Of a DNA stretch of 64,000 nt, positions 40,133 through 48,597 are shown one piece after another. The notes beneath the pieces were generated by a model that was given only the letters and a program-made list of their open reading frames with translations, made no database searches and was not told the DNA's origin. This DNA is from DASYLJ01 sp036009625. GTDB taxonomy: Bacteria > Desulfobacterota > Binatia > DP-6. Made by a program: the position numbers and the translations under genes. The stretch is taken from the NCBI GenBank assembly GCA_036009625.1, contig DASYLJ010000006.1:27500-91499 (forward strand), in the 5' to 3' direction. Numbering within the stretch: position 1 is the first letter of the stretch; every line of letters begins with the position of its first letter.

Positions 40133-41761
40133 ATGGCACACCGTCCCGGCCCCGGAGCGCTCGCGTCCCTCCTATGTCTGGCGATGCTCGGGACGGGGCT
40201 CCTCGCGAACGGGGGCAGGACTGCCCATGCCGCGACGCCGGAGCTCGACGACATCGCGCCGATCGTCTGTCACACGGCGAGCACCTCACGGCGGACGCCC
40301 CGCTTCGCGCGGGTCCGCGCCTTCCCCGTGGCGGACGCGCTCGCCGACGGAACGATCGACGTCCTCAAGCCGAAGGCCCTCTGCGTGCCGGCAACCCTCT
40401 CCGGCACCGTCGGCGATCCCGCCGTCCACTGGGAGCGCTATCGCATCCGCGGGAAGGTGCGGTTCCCGACGTCCCTGCCGTCGCGCGGTCTGCGGATCGT
40501 GACGGCGACCGACACGCACGTGATCGACGTCGGCCGGCCGGGCGAGTTGCTCGTCCCCACCGCGGTCGATCCCGACGCGCCGGTCGCGCCGCTCGCCGAG
40601 CCCCGGCCCTCGTACCAGTGCTATGCCGCCTCGCTGGTCTCGACGACCTTCCTGCCCGGCTCGCTCCTGGTCACCACCGCCGCCGGCACCGTCAACTACT
40701 TCACGCGGACGCCGGCGCGCCTGTGCCTCGGCGTCGACGAGCACCGCGATGGCCCGCACCTCCTGTGCTACGCCGTCTCCATGGCCCCCGCCGATCGGCC
40801 GCCGGCGCTCCACAACCTGCACACGCAGACCGGCTTCGGCCCCGAGCAGCTCGATCGTCGCAGCGTGCGCGAAGTGTGCCTGCCCGCGCTGCTCGACGGC
40901 GTGGTGACGACCACCACGACCAGCACCACCATCCCGTCCGGCTCCACGACGACGACGATGCCGCCGGTCGGTGGGGTGCTCCAGGTGCCCGCGGCGTGGC
41001 CGACCATCCAGGCCGCCGTGGACGTCGCGGCTCCCGGTGCGATCATTCGCGTCGCACCCGGGACGTACGCGGAATCGATCTTCATCACGGGAGCGAAGAA
41101 CGGGCTCACGATCGAAGCGGCCAATCCCGCCAACCCACCCGTGATCCTGGGCGTCGTCGGCTCGAAGCTCGACGGCATCCGCGCCGACTTCATCGACGGC
41201 CTCACCCTCCGCAACCTGCGCACCATCGGCGCGTACGACGGCGTGCGCCTGAACCATGCGACACATGCGGTTCTCGAAAAGCTCCGCCTCGAGAACAGTG
41301 CGCTCGGGGTGCGGATGAACGGCGGCGAGTCGAACACGCTGCGCGACAGCACGATCAGCGTCACCCGCGTCGAGCAGGGCGTCTGGATCGAGTACTCGCC
41401 CGATGTCGTCCTGGAGAGGCTCTCTGTGACCGGCGGGGAGTTCGGCGGCGTCCGCATCCGGAACTCCGAACGTGCACGCGTCCACGACGTCACCGTGCGC
41501 GACAGCAGCGGCTCCGACGGCATCAAGCTGGAGTACTCGCCGGACGCCCGCGTCGAGCACTCCGCTGCCCATGATGGCTACGCGCGCGGCTTCCGCATCC
41601 TCAACTCGCCCGGCCTCGTTTTCGCCGACAACCTCGCCACGGGCAATCAGGACACGGGCATCCGGCTCGAGCGGTCGTCTCCGTTCACGAGCGTCGCCGA
41701 CGTCCTCGCCGCCGGCAATCTTGCGTCCGGGAACGGCACGGACATCTTCGTCGCGCCCTGA
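40133..41761 (+). CDS. Secreted beta-helix protein with two-cysteine repeats and Thr-rich linker
   Basis: This 542-residue protein has a signal peptide (LASLLCLAMLGTGLLANGG). The first ~240 residues contain three two-cysteine units (VCHTASTSRR...KPKALCVP, QCYAASLV...PARLCLGV, LLCYAVSM...VREVCLPA) and one degenerate unit without cysteines; the same unit occurs at the C-terminus of the penicillin acylase at 15464-18913. A linker (TTTTTSTTIPSGSTTTTMPP) joins it to a right-handed beta-helix of the NosD/CASH type (WPTIQAAVDVAAPGAIIRVA, PGTYAESI, then turns such as NSERARVHDVTVRDSSG). It is probably an extracellular carbohydrate-active or binding protein; catalytic residues are not identifiable. 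Confidence 0.82.
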   Translation: MAHRPGPGALASLLCLAMLGTGLLANGGRTAHAATPELDDIAPIVCHTASTSRRTPRFARVRAFPVADALADGTIDVLKPKALCVPATLSGTVGDPAVHWERYRIRGKVRFPTSLPSRGLRIVTATDTHVIDVGRPGELLVPTAVDPDAPVAPLAEPRPSYQCYAASLVSTTFLPGSLLVTTAAGTVNYFTRTPARLCLGVDEHRDGPHLLCYAVSMAPADRPPALHNLHTQTGFGPEQLDRRSVREVCLPALLDGVVTTTTTSTTIPSGSTTTTMPPVGGVLQVPAAWPTIQAAVDVAAPGAIIRVAPGTYAESIFITGAKNGLTIEAANPANPPVILGVVGSKLDGIRADFIDGLTLRNLRTIGAYDGVRLNHATHAVLEKLRLENSALGVRMNGGESNTLRDSTISVTRVEQGVWIEYSPDVVLERLSVTGGEFGGVRIRNSERARVHDVTVRDSSGSDGIKLEYSPDARVEHSAAHDGYARGFRILNSPGLVFADNLATGNQDTGIRLERSSPFTSVADVLAAGNLASGNGTDIFVAP

Positions 41762-41795
41762 CGCTCACCGAAGGGCGCGCTCCGATTCGACGGGC

Positions 41796-44700
41796 CTACG
41801 GTACCGGCGGGCAGCTCCCCGGGATCGGCAGGTTCGGAGCGCCGACGAATTTGTCGACCCGGTCGTTGGCCCCGCTCGCGCTCGGCTTCGCCGGGAAGGC
41901 CGTGCACCAGACGTCGCCCTGTCCGAGCCGCAGACGGACCGCCACCGTGCCCTGCGACGGCTCGTTCAGCGTGTATGGCCACGTCGGTCCCGCGCCGGCG
42001 ATGACCAGGGTCCCGCTGCTCGTCACCGACACGCTGCTGATCGGACCGGCCAGGTGCTGCCCGTCGGCGTAGCGGTAGCCTCGCGGACCTGCGGTGGAAC
42101 CGAGCCGCCGCCAGTTCGCCGCCGGCAGCACCACGGTGACCGCCTCGCCGCTGCCGCTCCCGTTGTAGACCGTGAGGAGCGCGCCGCCGGCAGAGCCGGG
42201 CACCGTCGGATCGCCGGCGCTGTCCCACGCCGGAGGCACGACGCCGCTCGGCACGCCTTTGTGCTTCCCGGACTTGAGGCGGATGCGACGTACGGCGGGG
42301 TTCACCGGCGGCGTCGAGTCGTCACGCAAGGACATCGAGGAGCCGCGGATCATGACCGTCGTATCGGGCGAACCCGGCGTGCTGGAGGCGTCGGCGGGAT
42401 CGCTGCCGGCGTCGACCTCGTCGCGATCGCGGAAGCCGTCCTCGTCGCGGTCGATACCGATCCGAAGCCCGGAGCCGGGTGGGACGCAGGTATAGGTGCG
42501 CGTCTGTCCCGCGCTCGCCGCCTGTCCGCGCAGGGATGCTTCTGCGAGCGGCGCGTCGCCGTCGCGATCGGCGTGGAACGTGTTGCTCACGTCGTCGTAG
42601 AGCCAGCCACGAGCCTCGCCGGCGAGGACACCCTTCACCGTCAGCTCGCACTCGCCGGCCTCGTGGCGGGCGATCATCAGGTTGACCCGACCGATCACCG
42701 CGGCGTTGCCGAACGTGGTGACCATGGCCGAGACCTGCTGGCCGACGATCGGCGCCAGGTCGCTGTCGAACGCCAGCATGAACTGCTCGACCTGCCGGCG
42801 TTGCAGATCGCCGGCAGCGCCCGGCGCGAACCCGCCTGGGTTGCCGCCGCTCTGGTTGAAGCCCTGCGCGTCGAAGAAGCGGAAGAGCGTGTCGACGCTG
42901 CCGTCGTGCTGGAAGCCGAAGCCTCGCACCTGATCGCCCTTGGCGCCGTTGTCGCCCGCGTTGAAGCCGACCAACCCCGGCGCGTGCGGCATGCCGAACA
43001 TTCCGACCTTCTGGTACGCGTTGCGGAGGTGCGGAACCTTGAAGGCCTGCGGCTCGATCACCGACCGGCCGTCGGTACCGAAGAAGCCGATCGCCGGATC
43101 GAGCACGTGGCAGAAGTTGCAGGTGCCGATCGAGTCGGATGGACTCGAGTTGAAGTAGAAGTTTCGCCCCGCGAGCTGGTCGGGCGTGAGGCTGCCATCG
43201 AGGTTGCGGATCGGGTTGGGCGGATACTGCACCTGCAGAATGAAGTCGGCGAACGCCTGCATCTCTGCCGTGGTGAGCGGGCCGGAACGGCCGAGGAGGC
43301 CGCCGAACGCGGCGTTGAACTTCTTGAACGCGGCCACCTCGTCGAAGTTGCCACCATTCGGCGGCACGGACGGTGCGTCGAGCGTGCCATTGCGATCGCC
43401 GCGCCAGTGCATTGGGCCCTGGTTCGCCATGCCGCGCAGGCTCTGGGTCGTCATGGGCCCCTTCATCGGGTGGAAGTCGGGATTGGCACTGAGGCCGGGA
43501 CGCAGCGGATTCTGGTTGTCCAGCACGCTGTCGTCGGGATTGCCGAGGTCCCACGCCAGGCTGTCGAAGTCGCCGAAGACGTGGCAGGCGCCGCACGACG
43601 CCTCACCGTTGCTGGACGTCAGGGTCGCATCGTAGAGGAACTTTCGCCCAGCGATGACCGACGCGGGCTCGGGATCGTGCATCGGCAGATGGGCGATCTC
43701 CTGGCGGGTGGCGGTGTCGACGACCGAGATGGCATCGTCGAAGCGGGTCAGCACGTAGAGACGCTGGTGGGCCTCGTCGAGGACCAAGCCGTTCGGGCCG
43801 CCGCCGGTCACGGTGATGTGGCTCGCGGCGTCGGGCACGAAGGTGTCGGCCTCGAGCGCGGCGGTGTCGAAGACGCCGACCTTGCTCGAGCCGAACGCCG
43901 CCACGTAGAGGGTCGCGCCGTCGGCCGACAGGGCCAGCGCCGCGGGCGTCGCGAGGCTGCGCTCCTTCACGCCGGCCGGGCTGGGCACGACGGCGTAGTC
44001 GATGTGCTTGTTGAGCCGGCGATGCACGATGCCACCCGCCTGGCTCAGGATCGTGATGCGCGCCTCGTGCAGGTGACCGCGCACGGTGGAGCCGCCGAAT
44101 ACGCCGGGCCCTTCGAAGCGAACCTCGTTGCGGGCCTCGGTGTTGGCGACGTAGACCTTCTGCCCCGTCGGGCTGACGGCCATGTCGTAGATGATCGTGC
44201 CGATACCGCTCGCGAACGCGAGCTCGGCGGGCGGGGTGGCGTTCGCGTCGATCGCGAAGAAGTCCTTGTCGGGCAGCGAGAAGCGGACCGCGTTGTTCCA
44301 ATTGCGGCCGACCGGATCGCGCCAGGTCGCGCCATCGAACTTGAGGATCAGGCCGACCTCGGGCTGCGGCACGAGATCGGCGTTGGTGTTCGGTGCCGGC
44401 AGGCCGCCCGGCATCACGAAGCCGCTGACGTTGCAGGGCGCGACTCCGGCGCCACCATTGCAGACCAGGCCTTCGTTGATGGTCGTGGTGCGGTTGCCGG
44501 TGTGGAAGCCGGCGGCGAGCACCGTCGCGCCGTCGGCAGTCGCCGCGAGCGCGCGCGGTGTGTCGGTGAAGAGCGTGAGGATGGAGAGCGGTGTGCCACC
44601 GAGCGCCGCACCGAGGTTGGCGGAGTCGAAGACCCACACGTCGGCACGCCCGACGCCGGCGGTCGTCAGCTGCGGATCGCCGGGACGGTTCTGGCCGCGA

Positions 44701-45167
44701 TGGGCAGCGGTCACGAAGGCGCGACTGCGGCCCGGTCCGGCGAACACGAGATCGCGTGGCTCGTCACCGACCAGGAGGGTGCGGATCACGCGCGGCGGTG
44801 TCGCAGCGACGTCGACGATCGAGATGCTGTCGGAGAGGTGGTTCACCACCCAGATCTCGCCGTTGGTCCGCGCCGCGACGGCGACGGGTTCGAGGCCGAC
44901 CGGGACGCTCGCGAGATGCGTCAGGCCGCCGGCCGCGACCGTGAACACCTCGACCTGGTCGTCCGGCGTGTTGACGGCGAACAGCCGCGTCCCGTCGGGC
45001 GAGAGGGCGAGCGGTCGCACCTGGCCGCTCTCGAACGTGGTGAACGTGGCGCCGGCAATGGCCGGCACCAGCGCCACGGCGAGAGCGGCTCCCAGAGCGA
45101 GCCCGCGCGCGGCGTTCACGCCGCGCGGGTGGCGGCGGGTGCTTCCGGGCCAGGATCGTGACGGCAT
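41796..45167 (-). CDS. Secreted beta-propeller protein with two c-type haem motifs
   Basis: This 1123-residue exported protein has a long basic n-region (RRHPRGVNAARG) and a hydrophobic core (LALGAALAVALVPAIAGA). A YVTN-like beta-propeller of about 450 residues follows (QVRPLALSPDGTRLFAVNTP, DDAISVVDTATRQEI). Two CxxCH haem sites lie at about residue 525 (CGACH) and 683 (CNFCH), in a di-haem cytochrome-like domain. An Asp-rich Ca-binding-like stretch (DRDEDGFRDRDEVDAGSDP) and a C-terminal beta domain related to that of the 2341-6444 protein complete it. It probably handles periplasmic or extracellular electrons, but the partner is unknown. ATG 45167 was used; GTG 45119 is an alternative. Confidence 0.82.
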   Translation of the reverse strand: MPSRSWPGSTRRHPRGVNAARGLALGAALAVALVPAIAGATFTTFESGQVRPLALSPDGTRLFAVNTPDDQVEVFTVAAGGLTHLASVPVGLEPVAVAARTNGEIWVVNHLSDSISIVDVAATPPRVIRTLLVGDEPRDLVFAGPGRSRAFVTAAHRGQNRPGDPQLTTAGVGRADVWVFDSANLGAALGGTPLSILTLFTDTPRALAATADGATVLAAGFHTGNRTTTINEGLVCNGGAGVAPCNVSGFVMPGGLPAPNTNADLVPQPEVGLILKFDGATWRDPVGRNWNNAVRFSLPDKDFFAIDANATPPAELAFASGIGTIIYDMAVSPTGQKVYVANTEARNEVRFEGPGVFGGSTVRGHLHEARITILSQAGGIVHRRLNKHIDYAVVPSPAGVKERSLATPAALALSADGATLYVAAFGSSKVGVFDTAALEADTFVPDAASHITVTGGGPNGLVLDEAHQRLYVLTRFDDAISVVDTATRQEIAHLPMHDPEPASVIAGRKFLYDATLTSSNGEASCGACHVFGDFDSLAWDLGNPDDSVLDNQNPLRPGLSANPDFHPMKGPMTTQSLRGMANQGPMHWRGDRNGTLDAPSVPPNGGNFDEVAAFKKFNAAFGGLLGRSGPLTTAEMQAFADFILQVQYPPNPIRNLDGSLTPDQLAGRNFYFNSSPSDSIGTCNFCHVLDPAIGFFGTDGRSVIEPQAFKVPHLRNAYQKVGMFGMPHAPGLVGFNAGDNGAKGDQVRGFGFQHDGSVDTLFRFFDAQGFNQSGGNPGGFAPGAAGDLQRRQVEQFMLAFDSDLAPIVGQQVSAMVTTFGNAAVIGRVNLMIARHEAGECELTVKGVLAGEARGWLYDDVSNTFHADRDGDAPLAEASLRGQAASAGQTRTYTCVPPGSGLRIGIDRDEDGFRDRDEVDAGSDPADASSTPGSPDTTVMIRGSSMSLRDDSTPPVNPAVRRIRLKSGKHKGVPSGVVPPAWDSAGDPTVPGSAGGALLTVYNGSGSGEAVTVVLPAANWRRLGSTAGPRGYRYADGQHLAGPISSVSVTSSGTLVIAGAGPTWPYTLNEPSQGTVAVRLRLGQGDVWCTAFPAKPSASGANDRVDKFVGAPNLPIPGSCPPVP

Positions 45168-45334
45168 GGGGCGCGCGTACCATGCTGGCGTCCGCAGCAG
45201 CAACGCGATTCGCGGATCGACTGTAGGCCCACCGTTGGCCGTCCAGCCGATGCGGAGGCAACCAGGGAACACTGGTCCGCCACTGCCACACGTCTGGCCA
45301 CACCGCGCGCGAGCGCGCTAAGACGGTCCGTCAC

Positions 45335-46381
45335 ATGACGATCCCCGGCCTCGATTCCGACGTGGTGGACCTCCAGGTGCTCGCCGACTGGATGGACGCG
45401 CAGGGCCTCCCGCGCGGCCCGCTCGAGCACCTCGAGCTCCTCGGCGGCGGTACGCAGAACGTGCTGCTGCGCTTCGATCGTGGCGGCGAGCCGTACGTGC
45501 TGCGTCGGGGCCCGAAGCACTTGCGGCCCAAGACCAACGACGTCATGCGTCGCGAGGCCCGCGTCCTCGCCGCGCTCGCCGGCTCGGACGTGCCCCATCC
45601 AGAGTTCGTGGCCGCCTGCCCCGACGAGACCGTCATGGGCGGCGCCGTCTTCTACCTGATGCGCCCCGTGGCGGGCTTCAACCCCACGACCGGCCTCCCG
45701 GCCCTGCACGCGGGCGACCCGGCCATCCGGCACGCCATGGGCATCGACGCCGCCGCCGCCCTCGCCCGTCTCGGCCGCGTCGACTACCGGGCCGTCGGCC
45801 TCGACGACTTCGGCAAGCCCGACGGCTTCCTTGATCGCCAGGTGGGCCGCTGGATGGGCGAGCTCGAGTCGTACGGGCGCTACGACGGCTACCCCGGCCC
45901 CGACATCCCCGGCCTCGACCGCACCGCCACCTGGCTCGACGCCAACCGGCCGCGCACTTTCACGCCCGGCATCCTGCACGGCGACTACCATCTCGCCAAC
46001 GTGATGTACGCGCACGACGGACCGCGACTCGCCGCCATCGTCGACTGGGAGATGTGCACCATCGGTGATCCGCTGCTCGACCTCGGCTGGCTCGTCGCCA
46101 CCTGGCCCGACCCCGAGCATCCCGGCCCGACCGTCGCCGCCATCGATGGCCTGCCCACCACCACGGAGCTCGTCGCGCGCTATGCCGCCGACTCGACGCG
46201 CGACCTGTCGGCCATCGACTGGTACACCGTCCTCGCCTGCTTCAAGCTCGGCATCGTCCTCGAAGGCACCCATGCCCGCGCGTGCGCCGGCAAGGCGCCG
46301 AAGCCCACCGGCGATCTGCTGCACGCCATCACCCTCGGCCTGTTCCAACGCGCCCAGACACTCATCGCAGGAGGTTCCTGA
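45335..46381 (+). CDS. APH-like kinase of the ACAD10/11 (LvaA) type
   Basis: This 348-residue kinase-fold protein has GGGTQNVLLRFDRGGEPYVL followed by RRGP, HGDYHLANVM as catalytic loop and IVDWEMCTIGDPLLDLGWLV as metal-binding segment. The YVLRR motif and the adjacent acyl-CoA dehydrogenase gene match the ACAD10/11 and LvaA branch, where the kinase phosphorylates the hydroxyl of a 4-hydroxyacyl-CoA. It is not an antibiotic-resistance enzyme by this context. The acyl-CoA dehydrogenase gene starts 3 bp after its stop, and an SDR follows, so the three form one operon. The substrate here is unknown. Confidence 0.88.
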   Translation: MTIPGLDSDVVDLQVLADWMDAQGLPRGPLEHLELLGGGTQNVLLRFDRGGEPYVLRRGPKHLRPKTNDVMRREARVLAALAGSDVPHPEFVAACPDETVMGGAVFYLMRPVAGFNPTTGLPALHAGDPAIRHAMGIDAAAALARLGRVDYRAVGLDDFGKPDGFLDRQVGRWMGELESYGRYDGYPGPDIPGLDRTATWLDANRPRTFTPGILHGDYHLANVMYAHDGPRLAAIVDWEMCTIGDPLLDLGWLVATWPDPEHPGPTVAAIDGLPTTTELVARYAADSTRDLSAIDWYTVLACFKLGIVLEGTHARACAGKAPKPTGDLLHAITLGLFQRAQTLIAGGS

Positions 46382-46384
46382 CCC

Positions 46385-47614
46385 ATGGCCATCGACTTCA
46401 CACTGAGCACCGAGGTGGAGCAGCTCCGGCTGCGCGTCCGCGACTTCATCGACAAGGTCGTCCGTCCCGGCGAGGCCAAGCTCGGCCACGGCGACGACAT
46501 CGAGCGCAGCGAGTACCTGAAGGTGCTCATCGACATGCGCAAGGAGGCGAAGGACGCGAAGATGTGGCTGCCGCACATGCCCGCCGAGTGGGGTGGCATG
46601 GGGCTCGGCCACGTCGAGCTGGCCATGGTGCAGGCCGAGGCCGCGAAGACCTACTACGGCCCATGGGTGATGAACTGCCAGGCGCCCGACGAAGGCAACA
46701 TGCACACCCTGCTCCACTGGGCGACGGACGAGCAGAAGGAGAAGTACCTCCGTCCGCTGTGCGACGGCTTCGTGATGAGCTGCTTCGCGATGACCGAGCC
46801 CGAGGTGGCCGGCTCCGATCCCACGCTCATCCAGACGCGTGCCGTGCTCGACGGCGATCAGTGGGTGCTGAACGGCCACAAGTGGTTCATCTCGAACGCG
46901 CGCCGCTCCGCGTTCGCGATCGTGATCGCGCGCACCGAGGAGCATCCCGATCCGCCGCAGGCCGGCAACACCGGCTTCATCGTCGACATCCCGTCCGAGG
47001 GATGGAACCGCGTGCGCGAGGTCGAGACCATGCACGGCGGCAGCGGCCACTCGGAGATCCGCATCGAGAACCTGCGCGTACCGCGCGCGAACATGCTCGG
47101 CGGACGCGGCCAGGGCCATCGCCTCGGCCAGTATCGTCTCGGCCCGGCGCGTCTCGCGCACTGCATGCGCTGGATCGCGCAGGCGGAGACGGCGCTCGAC
47201 ATGATGACGAAGCGCGCCACCGAGCGGTACGCCCACGGCTCCCTGCTGTCGGAGAAGCAGGGCATCCAGTGGATGATCGCGGACTCGTCCCTCGAGCTCT
47301 ACCAGGCCAAGCTCATGGTCCTGCACTCGGCCTACAAGATCGACAACAAGCTCGACTTCACCTCCGAGGTGTCGATGACGAAGCACTTCGTCGCCAACAT
47401 GCTGAACCGCGTCGTCGACCGCGCCATCCAGGTGCACGGCGCGCTCGGCTATTCGACGGACACGCCGCTCGCCCACATGTTCCAGCACGCCCGCTGGGCG
47501 CGTCTCGCCGACGGTGCCGACGAGGTCCACCAGATGCGCATCGCGCAGCGCTCGATCGCGGCCCTCAAGAAGGACGGCAACACCAAGGCCGCCACCGGCG
47601 GCCTGCCGATCTGA
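46385..47614 (+). CDS. Acyl-CoA dehydrogenase (LvaC/ACAD11-like)
   Basis: This 409-residue flavoenzyme has the ACAD fold signatures CFAMTEPEVAGSDPTLIQTR, GHKWFISNARRSAFAIVIAR, VHGALGYSTDTPLAHMFQHA and DGADEVHQMRIAQ. The DEVH region is where the catalytic carboxylate lies in related ACAD11-type enzymes. In LvaC and ACAD11 the dehydrogenase removes the phosphate placed by the kinase and gives an enoyl or 3-hydroxyacyl-CoA. It starts 3 bp after the kinase stop with AGGAGG upstream inside that gene. It is cytoplasmic. Confidence 0.92.
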   Translation: MAIDFTLSTEVEQLRLRVRDFIDKVVRPGEAKLGHGDDIERSEYLKVLIDMRKEAKDAKMWLPHMPAEWGGMGLGHVELAMVQAEAAKTYYGPWVMNCQAPDEGNMHTLLHWATDEQKEKYLRPLCDGFVMSCFAMTEPEVAGSDPTLIQTRAVLDGDQWVLNGHKWFISNARRSAFAIVIARTEEHPDPPQAGNTGFIVDIPSEGWNRVREVETMHGGSGHSEIRIENLRVPRANMLGGRGQGHRLGQYRLGPARLAHCMRWIAQAETALDMMTKRATERYAHGSLLSEKQGIQWMIADSSLELYQAKLMVLHSAYKIDNKLDFTSEVSMTKHFVANMLNRVVDRAIQVHGALGYSTDTPLAHMFQHARWARLADGADEVHQMRIAQRSIAALKKDGNTKAATGGLPI

Positions 47615-47621
47615 GCCGTCG

Positions 47622-48437
47622 GTGCAGACACTCAAGGACAAGCGCGTCCTCGTCACCGGGGGCGCGTCGGGCATCGGCCGCAAGCTCGCGGAGCGGTTCG
47701 CCACGCAGGGCGCCGAGCTGCTGCTGGTCGACGTCAACGCGCCGCTGCTCGCGGAGACCGCCACGGCGCTCCGCGCCAGCGGCGCGCGCGTCCATACGTA
47801 CACCGTCGATCTCACCGATCCGTCGCGCGTGCATGGGCTGCGCGAGCAGGTCCACGCCGAGGGCGGCCCGATCGACGTCCTCGTCAACAACGCCGGCGTG
47901 GTCTTCGGCGGTGCGTTCCTCGACGTCCCCGTCGAGCGCCACCTGACGACGTACCGCGTGAACACGGAGGGCCTCGTCACCATGACGCATGCCTTCCTGC
48001 CCGATCTGCTCGGACGACCCGACGCGCACGTCGTCAACGTCGCGAGCGCGTCGGGCTACATCGGCCTGCCGTTCGGGGCCACCTACGCGTCGAGCAAGTG
48101 GGCCGTCATCGGCTTCACCGAGTCGCTGGCGCTCGAGCTCGACCTGCAGGGCCACAAGAACGTCCACGTCACGGCGATCTGCCCGAGCTACGTCACGACG
48201 GGGCTCTTCGACGGCGCCAAGGCGCCGAAGTTCACCAAGCTCCTCACGCCGGACCGGGTGGCCGATCTCACCGTGAAGGGCATCCTGCGCAACAAGCCGT
48301 TCGTGCGCACGCCGTGGCTGGTGCCGGTCACACCGATCCTGAAGGCGCTGTCGCCGTTCCGCACGTTCTACAAGGTCGCGGCGTGGCTCGGGGTGAACAC
48401 CAGCATGATGGAGTGGAAGGGGCGCCCGCCGAGCTGA
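47622..48437 (+). CDS. Short-chain dehydrogenase/reductase, third gene of the kinase/ACAD operon
   Basis: This 271-residue classical SDR has TGGASGIG at 12-19, NNAG at 89-92, Ser142/Ser144 in VNVASASGY, and Tyr155/Lys159 in YASSK. The Asp at LLVDVNAP suggests NAD. It starts with GTG 47622, 7 bp after the dehydrogenase stop; no ATG fits the N-terminus. The position suggests it oxidises a hydroxyl in the same pathway, for example a hydroxyacyl-CoA or an alcohol made by the nearby P450. A C-terminal hydrophobic helix (PFRTFYKVAAWLGVN) may bind the membrane. Confidence 0.88.
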   Translation: MQTLKDKRVLVTGGASGIGRKLAERFATQGAELLLVDVNAPLLAETATALRASGARVHTYTVDLTDPSRVHGLREQVHAEGGPIDVLVNNAGVVFGGAFLDVPVERHLTTYRVNTEGLVTMTHAFLPDLLGRPDAHVVNVASASGYIGLPFGATYASSKWAVIGFTESLALELDLQGHKNVHVTAICPSYVTTGLFDGAKAPKFTKLLTPDRVADLTVKGILRNKPFVRTPWLVPVTPILKALSPFRTFYKVAAWLGVNTSMMEWKGRPPS

Positions 48438-48444
48438 CGGTCGT

Positions 48445-48462
48445 GGGTGCCGATCGGCACCC
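48445..48462 (+). terminator. Perfect palindromic hairpin after the kinase/ACAD/SDR operon
   Basis: GGGTGCCGATCGGCACCC at 48445-48462 is a perfect 18-bp palindrome starting 8 nt after the SDR stop. It marks the end of the 45335-48437 operon. Confidence 0.55.
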
Positions 48463-48597
48463 GTCAGCGGCGACGAGGTGGTCTTCTCCGCCGGCCTGAT
48501 CGGCGACGTCGCCCGCCGTGCGCTCCTCGCCGTCGCGGCACCCTGACGGCGGCCGACCTCTTTCGCGTCGTCCGTCGCGCGTGCGACAAGTCCTCCC

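Noticed and set aside
41472..45161. Plus-strand frame of 1229 codons opposite the cytochrome/propeller gene
   Set aside because: The minus-strand protein has a signal sequence, propeller repeats and two CxxCH sites; the plus frame is Arg/Ala/Glu-rich shadow.
45335..46381. Aminoglycoside phosphotransferase (antibiotic resistance) reading
   Set aside because: The kinase motifs YVLRR and the adjacent ACAD gene point to the ACAD10/11-LvaA branch.
45116..48037. Minus-strand frame of 973 codons over the kinase/ACAD operon
   Set aside because: The plus-strand genes carry complete catalytic motifs; the antisense frame has none.
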